Part shown: positions 12,812 to 24,300 of the stretch, piece by piece
Layout of the letters: each line of letters opens with the position of its first letter
Position numbering within the stretch: position 1 is the stretch's first letter
Assembly (NCBI RefSeq): GCF_033807715.1
Contig: NC_084596.1
Span: forward strand, 35,922,879-35,986,878
DNA length: 64,000 nucleotides
Source: Cololabis saira
Lineage: Eukaryota; Chordata; Actinopteri; Beloniformes; Belonidae
Direction: 5' to 3'
Made by a program: the position numbers and the translations under genes
Notes under the pieces: generated by a model
Seen by the model: the letters and a program-made list of their open reading frames with translations, nothing else
Database searches by the model: none
Told to the model about the DNA's origin: nothing

Positions 12812-13765
12812 TATATATTCCCCAAGGGTCAATTTTAGGTCCAACTCTTTTTAATCTGTACATGCTGCCCCTTGGGGACGTCATCAGGAGACACGGCATC
12901 AGCTTCCATAGTTACGCTGACGATACGCAACTGTACATCGCTGTGTCTCCTGATGACACTGGGCCAATTGATGCCCTTTTTAACTGTATTTTAGACATCA
13001 AGTCATGGATGGCAGCAAACTTCCTACAGCTCAACCAGGGCAAAACAGAGATTTTACCCATCGGTCCTGAAGGCCAGAGAGAGAAACTTTTACCAAAGTT
13101 ACAGGATTTTAAACCCTCAAAATCGGTTAAAAATCTGGGCGTGATTTTTGACTCTGAGCTCACCTTTATTCCACATATTAAAAACATAACAAAGATAGGT
13201 TTTTACCATCTTAAGAACATAGCCAGAGTCCGCCCGTTTCTCTCTCAGGCTAGTACGGAGGTGCTAATGCTTTTATCTCATGTCGTTTAGATTACTGTAA
13301 CGCCCTGCTCTCTGGTCTTCCCAAAAAGAACATGTACAATCTACAATTATTACAGAACTCAGCCGCACGCGTGCTGACGAGGACCAGAGGGCGGGAGCCA
13401 ATTACACCTGTTTTAAAATCGCTGCATTGGCTCCCCGTGCGCTTCAGGATTGATTTTAAGGTTATTTTACTAGTTTTTAAGTGTCTTAATGGTCTTGGGC
13501 CTTCTTATTTGTCTGCACTACTTTTACCCTATCAACCCTCACGGACCCTGAGGTCCTCCGGTGCCTTTTAACCATACCAAAAGTTAGAACCAGGACACAC
13601 GGGGAGGCGGCATTCAGTTTTTATGGTCCCCGATTGTGGAACAGCCTCCCGGAGAACCTCATTAATACATTTTATGTTTATGTTTTATGAAAAGCACTTT
13701 GTGTTACATTTTTTGTATGAAAGGTGCTTTACAAATAAAGTTTGATTTGATTTGATTTGATTTGA
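12812..13765 (+). mobile_element. 5'-truncated L2-clade LINE, reverse transcriptase C-terminal part
   Basis: The + strand encodes PQGSILGPTLFNLYM, then SYADDTQLYI (the RT catalytic YADD box), then FLQLNQGKTEI, and later LDYCN and [16 protein letters not shown], in the order expected of L2-type RT. Frameshifts fall at about 13275 (before LDYCN) and after 13560, and there is no endonuclease, so it is dead. The 3' end is a polyadenylation-like AATAAA (13734-13739) followed by a TTTGA-type pentamer tail (13740-13765), the normal L2 end. It lies in intron 1 of tgm1 in the same orientation, ending about 25 bp before the exon 2 acceptor. Confidence 0.9.
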
Positions 13766-13791
13766 TATATATCATTGCTATGTCTTTCAGA

Positions 13792-16700
13792 ATGCCAGGT
13801 GAAAGGTTGACAGTGAGAACTACATCAGAGATTGGGCGTTTCCCCGGGGCAGCCCCGCCCACGAGAGTGGAGCTTTCCATCCAGAAGGATGAGAAGAAGG
13901 AGGAGGGCGGCTGTCGTCGCTGGTTCAGGAAGATCTGTCCATGTTGCTGCAAGCGCCAGAACGGCACCTCCTACGATGTCACCGACAAAGTGGAGCTGAC
14001 CAAACTCCCCACCCCGGCCCCGGTAGTCGGGCCAGAGCCCATCAAGCCAAAGCCTGAGAATGGAGAGACAAAGGAAATGGAAGGTAACCTCACTGACTTT
14101 AATGCACGAAAATGTTTCATTCAGTCCTTTTGACACAGTGATGATAAAAGATAGGACATTGTTGATTGATATCAAACTTTCTTGTCTCAGAGGTGAAGTT
14201 GTCAGTGTGCTCGGTGGAGCTGCTGAGCTCCAAGACGGGTCAGAACCGAATGGAGCACCACACTGATCTGTACGATGGAGATGAGCTGATCATCCGCAGA
14301 GGACAGGCCTTCCAGGTGGAGATGGAGCTCAACCGGCCCTTCAACAATGACACCGATAAGCTGCACCTGGAACTGAAAACAGGTAACGCAAAGAAATACA
14401 TAGAAATAAACATCTGTTTAATCTGAGGGAACCAAGTGAGTGTATATTTCACAGCCAAGGCGTTTACTTAGGTGACAGAAAAAAAATATTGAATTGCTTA
14501 AAGGAGACACATATGCTCTTTTTTAGTTTATATCATTTGACATAATTATCTAAAATCTTTATTAAATACATGGGAAATGCTCTTTTGAGAGTGCAGCAGG
14601 GAGGGGGGGTCTTTTCCACATCTTTACAGGTATATTCAAAGCAGTTGATTTCATTCCCCATAATCCATGACATGTTCCTCTTTTAAACTTGGTGATCAAA
14701 CTTTTCACTATTCTTTTTCAAGATACAGTCATTAAAGCATGATATGAAGCTGGATAGAGATAAAAATGATGAAGCTTGACTATTCTCCTCTAATCTGGGT
14801 ATGTAATATCACAAACCCTGAAAATCTTTTCAGCCTTAGGCAGCCACAAATGCAGTTACAGAGTTGAGTTTGAAATTTTGATAGTTACTTCAGGCACATA
14901 GTTATATGCCCTCTAGCAAAGGGATTTCGTTTTTTTTTTTGCGTAACCCATTTGCCATCCAATCTCACTCTAACTGATAAGTGTGGCATCCAAAAAGTAA
15001 TGGATCCAATTTTCGAGATGTCTAAAATAACAGGGACATAATGGGACAGCTAAAGTTAAACTACAAGTAAAAACTTTCTAACACCAGAAGTTGAAGGATG
15101 TGGGAAATGAGCAAACCATCTGACAACTAATTTCATCATGTGAGTGTTAGCTACCATTTTGTAAATTGATGATGTCTATAAACCAGTATTTACTGCACGT
15201 GTGATCATATTATAACAACATACGGGTTTATACAAACAGATAAAATGCTGGGCATAAATAGCACATTTAAATTGAGCAGCGGGACAATCATAGGTGAGCC
15301 ACAAATTTTAGATTCCTCCCAGTGTTGACACTTTCCAGACCTCAGGATACCACACATCTCCCTCTGGCATTTACTGACCTCACACTGCACACTTGGGAAT
15401 AAATGGCCATTACATCACCACACAGTAGTGATTTGCTGTCAAGCACTCTGGAGATAAATACCATCATTTTCACTCCTGCACCCTTTTTTTTTTTTTTTTG
15501 GTCGGTGTAGCTTTCTAAATTAGCAAGCTGAACATCATTTCCGAGACAAATGTTCATATAAACAAAGTCGGTCTTTTCTAAACGAGGCAGTATTTTTCAG
15601 TAGATTTTCTTTTGAAGAAACATTTAGAGGCGAGAGAGGAAGGGCGGAGAGTCCTGGAGGCAAGCCGATTAGGAACAATGGTTTCTTGGCAAACTCCATA
15701 TTTGCTGCAGAAGTGGTTAGCAGCAGGTTGCCGCACAACAAACAGATCAGAGGAAAGCAGTCGGAGAGTTGTAAACAAGTTACTGGGCCTGTTAGTCTGT
15801 TACAAAATATTAAATCATGCAGACAGGAACATTTAAGTCAGTCATCCTAAACCAGAACGCAGAGTTGTGTCAAAAACGAAGTCAAAGCCAGGCAAGTTGA
15901 TTAGTATAGCACATTTCAGCAACAAGGCAATTCAAGGTGCTTTACATAATAAATATATGAAGAGTGAGGAGGAGAGAACAAAAGCTACAGTGCAGTGGCA
16001 GAATAAAGAAAAGTTAGACTTAAACTATAGTTACAATTGAGTACTAAAATTAACGTTTTTTTTTAAATTAAATTCAGAATAGTTTAATAATTCAGTCAAA
16101 GGCAGCTGAAAACAAATTAGTTTTTAATCATGATTTAAAGCAGCACAATGTAACTTCCAGCTTTTGTTGAGTTTGGCGGCTCCTTTGGACAAAAGCGGTA
16201 GTGCTTTACCAGAAAGAACACTACATTTCCCATGAGCACCAGCGCGTACTGCCGGAAAGATCCTGTCCCCGTCACGTGCATTTGTTTTGATATTGAATGA
16301 GAGAAGACGAGACGGACTTTCAAAACTACTTTTCTGCTACTTTTTATGCCGTAAAGCAGTCAAAGCTGGTAAAAATGTGTAGTTTTTTAGTGTGTCAGGG
16401 TTCCTACCATGCTCCTCAAAGTTACATAGTGCCAGTGAAGGCGATACAGACCCCTCAGACCATGACAGAGGTGTCATTAAACCTGTTGGAAGTTGATGTA
16501 CCATCACAATGACTCTGGAAATATGATGTTAAGGTGGAAAAGTTACATAGTGCTGCTTTAAAGGAACATTTTAAACCAGGATTCCTGCAGGTTTCTGGAA
16601 GTCTGTTCCAGATCTGGGGAGCATAAAACTAAATGCTGCTTCTCCATATTTGGTTCTGGTTCCGGGGACGAAGAGCAGACCTGAACCAGAAGACTGAGAG

Positions 16701-19700
16701 GTCTGGATGTGGCAACAACAAGTCTGGGATGTACTTTGGTCCTAAACCATTTAGTGATTTCTAAGCTAACATCATTATTTTAAAGTTAATTCTCTGAGGT
16801 ACAAGGATCCATTGTAAAGACCTCAGAGCTGGAGCGATGTGGTCCACCTTGTTGGTTCTGTTGAGAACCCGGGCAGCAGGGTTCTGGATCAGCTGCAGCT
16901 GTCTGACTATGAGGATACTGTTGCAGTAATCCAATCCACTGAAGATCAAAATGAGTTTTTCACTGACAGTCCTACCGAGACATTAGTCCTTTGTACACAT
17001 TTCTTTTTGTAAATAAGGACAAACTAAGTCCAGGTCTTAAAATATACGTATTATGACCTCAGATTGAATAAACAACATATTTTTTTTTTTTTTTTTTTTT
17101 TAGCTTTATTTCGAATATGCAAATTAGAAAGAACAATACTAAAAAGTAAAAAAAACTTTCCACAGTCCTTTTGTTCATTTAACAAAACATTTAAGCTACT
17201 GTAGTAATCATCTTCTGTATTTCAATTTAGTTGTGGTGGAAATGTTGCTGCAATGCTGCTGTGGTTAACTGAAGTTTGCTTATCCAAAGTTGGTTTATGC
17301 ACAGCTCTCTTAAGGTCTACTGTCTGCAGTATTTTATTTAGGTTGACATCTGCATGCAACATTTTCAGCCATCATCATTGTCCTGTGGCTTGACCTAGTT
17401 TCCTGCGAGGTTTGGCTGTCAAGCACATAGCAGATTCTGATTGTTCACTCACCATCTTTCATATCTAACGTCTGACTGAAGCCTGGAGAGTCAGACATGT
17501 AGCGCTCACTTTTGTTTTCTGTTTTTTTTGTAATCCCTCTGAGAATTGCATGGTCTGGGACTTCCGGTGCTGGGAAGATGGACAACTGTTTTTAATGTCC
17601 CACACTTTAGAACAATATTTCTCGCAAAATGATGGATTACAAGTTGTTTGGAAATGGCCTTTCAACTCTGCCCAGATTGATGCACAGGAACAATTGATTC
17701 TCTAAAATCCCAGCTGATGTCTTTACTGCTTGGCATTGCAATAATGTCAACACATGCCAAAACTTCAGCTTCTGTAGAAGTGTTTGCACTTTTTGATTAT
17801 CAGTTACTTACTGTAGTAATGGTGTGTATATTTTCCCACGCTGCTCATGCATTTCAGCTTTTTCTTTAAAAATGTGATCGTATTAAGTCAAATACATAAC
17901 ACAGTGTAATATCTGAAGATGCATTTACCTTATTTCAAAACGTATCAAAGACTTTGTAATATTTAGTTTACAACTCAAAGAGGATGGGCTTTCTTTTTCA
18001 CACGACAGCTTGTTTTTCTTTCCAAAAGTGTTTGTGTGTTGAGCACTTTTGGAGGTTTTCCAGCATCACAACTTTGTTTACTCAGGGAAATCGTGCACAG
18101 CTGGGAGGGAGGCCGTGATGAGAGGAGGTTAGGCTTTGGTATGATGTACTGGAACTGACTCACTCACAATTACAGTGATGAGAAAGCACCCGCTCTATTT
18201 CCAGCTCCTCATCACGATAAAGTCTCTTAATGCCACAACTACTTTCTAATATGATTCATCCAAATAGTCAAGGTTAGCTGAGAACTGAAAGAGACCTGAA
18301 AATAGTCAAAGGAGAAGCACCTTCTCCTTTGACTATTTCAAGTAGCTACACAACACTTGTGTTGTTTATTTTTAGATATGTACTTGGATATTAAATGGCT
18401 GTCAAAGTGTTAAAGTTGAAGCTTTTCACAGCAAATTCAGAAAAGTCCTCGCGTGGACGTTAGTTTAAATCACGTTCAACAAAGTGAAATGTACGGAGCC
18501 CCTCTGGTGACATTTGTAAAAAAAAAAATAATAATGCGTGGCCACGCATTAATAACTCGTGGCCACGAGATAATCAATGCGTGCCCACGAGATAATTAAC
18601 GCATTATTTTATTTTTTTCAAATGTCACATGTTATTACTACACTCGCCATGACAATACTCTTGCTCTTTAATATAAATAGACTATAATTACCGTTATTAA
18701 TGATGAATAACCATCCCACCAAGGAAGTTGCATCCACGAAGTCCAGACAGTAGGTTATAATGCCATCCACGAGTAAAACAATGCGTGGGCACGAGATACA
18801 TAATGCGTGGTCACGCATTATGTATCTCGTGGCCAAGCATTGATTATCTCGTGGCCAAGCATTGATTATCTCGTGGCCAAGCATTGATTATCTCGTGCCA
18901 CGAGTTATTAATGCGTGGCCACGCATTATTTTATTTTTTTCAAATGTCACCAGAGGGGCTCCGTAGAAATGAGATCAATGACATAATACTAATATTTCTG
19001 TTGTAGATAAACAATAATAGCAAGAAAGTAATAGGAAATGGACTGCAGTACATCTGGCTCATGGATAAACATAACTTGTCCGGTGTAGGTCCCTTGCCCA
19101 TGGTGTCCAAAGGGACCCACGTCATCATCCCGCTGGTGGAGCACCTGGAGGACGAACGCTGGGAGGCCAAGATCACCGAGCAGAGCGGCAACAAGATCAA
19201 GATGTCCGTGAACTCTCCAGCCAACGCCGTGGTCGGCCTGTACGGGATCACCGTGACGACCCGCTCTGGGAAAGGCGAGACAGCAGCGACCCACAACTCC
19301 AACAAGAACATCATCATGCTCTTCAACCCTTGGTGTGAAGGTAAGCCGGCGCTGGGTGGGGAAAGGGCAGAGAGTTTAGATGAACGGAGAGCAGGAATGT
19401 GAGATAGAGCAGGGAAGGGAGAAGTGAGTGATAAGAGGAGAAAAAATGAGGAAAGGAAAGCAAATACTGAAATGAACTTGATTCCTCTTTGATTCCCATT
19501 ATGCTTGAGGCAGAAATGCCATAAAATATCAAGAATGTTTAGGGAGAAAAACGTCCGGTGTGGTTCATCTACTGGATGACATATTCAAAATATTTCTGAT
19601 GTGTTACGGTCACCTTTCTATCAATCTGCTTGCAAGTACTTGCTGAAAATAGATGTCTGTTCAGCCAATTTAACTGTGAAAGGAGCACTGATATGATGAC

Positions 19701-21327
19701 GGACGGACGGGGCTGAGAAAGGCCAGTTGAATTTCTGAGTGTGTTGCTGTCCGTCAAGTATCTGCAGCGTGACTGTCGGTAGCTATGAGAGTTATGTAAT
19801 TCCTCTGGCTGCGCTTCAAGACTGCTTGCAAACTTGGCTGGCCCACTGAAGCGCGCCTTTCAGCTACATCTGAGATCAATACAGTTTGTGTTTAAGATAA
19901 AAAACAGGCTCGAACTTGCTTCATTTTATGAAAGATTCATACATACCCTCATGTTTTTTTTAACCCGCTGCGGCCCTGAGGGATGACTGCAACAAGAGAA
20001 AACACATGCAAACAAAGAACGTAATGAAAAATGCATTTCTACAACATTTAGAGAAGGTGCAAACACAAAAACATATGGAATAGTACTAAAACTCTGCATG
20101 TATAACCACACTTTTATGTAACCGTATTCATGGGCATCAAGAGGTGCTGAGGCATGCTTGCTGTTGCCATGGTGATGCTTGAGTCTCCTGAATTCACCTA
20201 TCAATCAGTGGAGTTGCACAGACGTGCACATTTTCTGTTTCTTTGCTCATACCACTGATTTAATTCAAACGCCACTGGAGATGCCTGCCATTCAACCCAT
20301 TTCTACATCTTATCATTTGTGAAAAAACATGAAATCAACTGTGAAACCAGCTGTCGGGCAGCTTGAAATTTGAGTGACTTTCAAAGCCTGCAACTGGGGA
20401 GCACATGAATAACATTAGACCTCCCTTGCCTTATTGGATTAGACAGAGATTTAATAACCATGGAGATTCCTTAAGAGTGTCCACTTGGAGGATCCAACAC
20501 CCGCCACTCTTGAAACACTTTGTCCATTGAGTCGTATATTTGAATGACAGCATTCAAACAAGATTGCAGTACATGTATGTTATTTTTCCTACACACTACA
20601 AGCATAGTTTACATTATTAGACTCTGGAGTCACCATGGTAACTGGATTTCTCACATACTGGCCGCTACCAATAGGTGAAGGATACATATTGAGAGCGCTT
20701 TCATAGACGCCATGATCCCATGTCTTAAACTCCAGCACCCCACGATCCTCATGGCATTAATACACACATGCAGAACTCTGCATCACAGCATCTCAGAGGC
20801 CTCATTCTGATCACAAGTGGCCAGCACTTGGAATTAAACGTGTATCAAAATGCATTGTGGGTGATTAGATCTGAGCTTCCTGCTCAATATCCAAATAAAC
20901 ATGCTTATCATTTTATAGCTTGCAAACACCAAATGCATTGCTATTTATTTTATCGCCAAAGGCAGCAATGGGGAGTCACTAGAGTAGTTTGCAGATGAAG
21001 ACAAAGATTAACAAGACTAAGAAGATCTGCCCTAAACATTTTTTTAAAACTTTATTCAACAAGGACATGTACGATGTCATTCAGATTGTATACAATAAAG
21101 GGTCAGATCCATCATATATATGATGAAATTTGTGCACAAAATCAAATGAGACATCTCCAAAGGGGATGGCTTTAGTTAAGGAGGTTTTTGTGTTCAGACT
21201 GTAAAGAAAATGTGAACTCAAGCGTCTTCAACCACCTTGAAATGCATTCTGCGTGATCGGATCTTAATCCGTCCTGCAAAGTGTTCAGACCTTGCATTAA
21301 CTTTGGCCATGTATGGCTTTTTTTCCT

Positions 21328-21358
<31 letters not shown>

Positions 21359-24300
21359 CATTGTCTGCATACCCCTAATCCTCCACTTTACACGGGGTGT
21401 GATCTACACGGACAGATACCTCCTTGTTACCATAAAGCTATTCATTCTAGCTTCCTTTCTTTCCAAAGCGCAGTTCTTACCAGTATTTGTGAAAGTAGCA
21501 GTGAGCTGCGTCCGCTGATAATGGTTTAATGGTTCACAGAAGCATTCCTGAGCTCTTGCTGTGATTTCCATGACAGAGTTGAGTCTGTACTGCAGCCGCA
21601 TGACGCTCCCTAAGGATCATGGCCATTCAATATTGATTTCGGCCACTACAGTACAAATCTCTTGTTTTGATAATATTATGTAGATCAGTATTTCCCCAAA
21701 CCCGGGCCCCGGGTTCCCCTGCCCTGCATGTTTTGCACAGCACCTTCAGCACACCTGATTGTAATTAATGGTCGTCACCAGCTTGCCATCAGGGTCTGCA
21801 CAAGTGTGTTAGTGACACGGCCGTGTCTGTCAGGGTGTGTGGAAGCAGGGAAACATCTCTAACAGGAGTGTCAAGCTGGAGTCCTGGAGGGCCGGTGTCC
21901 TGCGTGTTTTAGATGTTTCCCTGCTCCAACACACCCTGATAGACGCGTCTGTGTCACCAACAGACTTGTGCAGAACCTTCATGCTGATTATGACCATTCA
22001 TTTGAACCGGGTGTGTTGATCAGAGGTGGGTAGAGGAGCCAAAAATTGTACTCAAGTAAAAGTACTGTTACTTCAGAATAATATGACTCAAGTAAAAGTA
22101 AAAAGTAGTCATCCAAATAATTACTTGAGTTAAAGTAAAAAAGTACTTGGTGAAAAAACTACTCAAGTACTGAGTAACTGTTGAGTAACGTCTGATTTAT
22201 TTTTTTAACAAAATCGTTCAAACAGACAAAAGTACAAAATAATCATCTTCAGGCAAATTAAATCAATAAAATAATAAAATAAATAAAAAATAATAAATAG
22301 CTTAAATTAAAATAATCTTAAAGTAAATTCAAGTACTCTAATAAATAATAAAATAAATAAAATAATAACAGAATAAAAAAATAAATTAAGCACAAGTAGC
22401 ACAAAATTTCAAGCCCTTGTTCTTTTCTTTTTTAACCAGGCAGAACTAGAACAAGCCCATGAACTCATAGAAACTCTGTGTGTGTTTGAGTCTGTGAAAA
22501 TGTGACAAAACATGCAAAAACAAACATTTTTCCCAAAGAATCACCCAGTGATGTCATGAGATTGACGCGTACGCGGAGGGGATAAAAGAAAAGTAACAGC
22601 TCAACGTAGCCTAATGTAGCGGAGTAAGAGGAACAGTTTCTTCTTCACAAATCTACTCAAGTAAAAGTAAAAAGTATAGTGATTCAAAACTACTCCTAAA
22701 AGTACAACATTTCCCAAAACTTACTCAAGTAAATGTAACAGAGTAAATGTAACTCGTTACTACCCACCTCTGGTGTTGATGCAGGGAGAAATGTAAAACA
22801 TGGGGGTCAGCCCCCCCCCCAGGACCAGGGCTGGGAAACACTGATGTAGATGATGAGAACTATTTTCCATCACATCTTGGTTTTAAAATTGTTGCATTCA
22901 TTTTTGTTTACGTTAGATTAATGAATCCCATGTGTGTGTGTGTTTGTGGGTGTGTGTCTCATTTTTTCATGTCGCATTTTTCTTATTCTTTTATTAAGTT
23001 AAAGTATTAGGAAATGAGGTTCATTGTTTATTCGGCTGAACCTGGCAAATTATGCACACAGGATATTTGACAGTAAGAGTATTTGCAACGCAGCAAACTA
23101 AAAAGCTGTTGACCGAGCTTTAAATCAACACAAAAATAAATAATAAAATAAAATACCGGCTGTCTTCTATTATAGGTTTGCTGCTTTTGGCAGCACGCCT
23201 AATCCCTTTTTCCCTTTTTTCGATCTCTTCTTTCTGAGCCCAATCCCTCCATAACGCTCATAAAAGTCAAAATAGTACAATTACTGCATTAAGCGCCATG
23301 GGGCACGCTCAGAGAAATCCTTGCAGCTGGCGACAACCTGCTTTTACTGCCTCCATGTGTACTTTCAAACTTTTTTTTATTTGTCAATGCCTCTCCCAGC
23401 CAGCTTGGCTCCTTTCTTGCTATCTGCTGACCCGACCCTCACTCCATCGTCCCATCGATCTGCTTTCAGGCTTCCTCCCTCATATCCTCCCCTGTGTTTC
23501 TTCCTACATTCCAGGAATTTTCAGTGAAAAGTGAAAACGGCCCTTGTCATGGTCGACAGATACCGTTTTTTCTTCATCTCCCTCCTGTAAGCTTCAAGAC
23601 ACTGTTTTTCTTCACCCACACCTCCCGTCCTCCGCCCTCCCCTCCCCGTTACCCTCCCAAGCATAACTTCCTCTACTTCTCCCAGTTGTTCCCCTCACGG
23701 CTTTTTAAACGTTTTCCTTTCCTCTCCCCGTCCTTGCGTCCGTCTAGAATTCTGCAATGCTTCGACTGCTTTCTGTTTCTTATTCTTTTTGTGACATTCC
23801 TTTTTTTCCCACCCGCGGTTAATCACGCCGGTGATAGCAACAGATAAAAGGGATGGAAAAAGAAATACTGAGATTTTTGCAAAGCTCGTGCGAGAGGTCC
23901 ACGCCCAGGTTTGTGCGCTGATTTCACACAAAACAGACAGCTTCCCATAAACGATGGAGGGCCCCTCTCTGAGGCCCATAGATTCATTGTGTTTCTTAAC
24001 CATTTCCTGACCTTGGGGAGTTTTTTCGTAGTATGTGAGAAAAAAAAAAATCACATTCTTTAGTGGTTTAGTCACTGGTAACTAAAGTACAGATTCTGTG
24101 CTTTTTCACAATACAGGAAAAAAAAAAACTCCAACGGCAAATTTAATGAAAAGGAACATTATAAAAGTTGCATCCCTTATCAAGGCCGGTTTCATTGGAT
24201 TGAATTTTATAGATAAATGCACTAATAGCACAAACAAAAAGTGTTTGGAATACTGAGAGAACAAGTTTGCTCTGTGTACGGAGATGGACTTTCCGTGGTA

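Noticed and set aside
18618..18884. 88-codon minus-strand ORF with repeated [13 protein letters not shown] words
   Set aside because: Arises from the CGTGGCCACG/GATAAT palindromic repeats of the TIR element.
23494..24075. 117- and 126-codon ORFs on opposite strands in tgm1 intron 4
   Set aside because: They come from a pyrimidine-rich tract, are Pro/Phe/Ser- or Lys/Glu-rich, and lack any recognisable motif.
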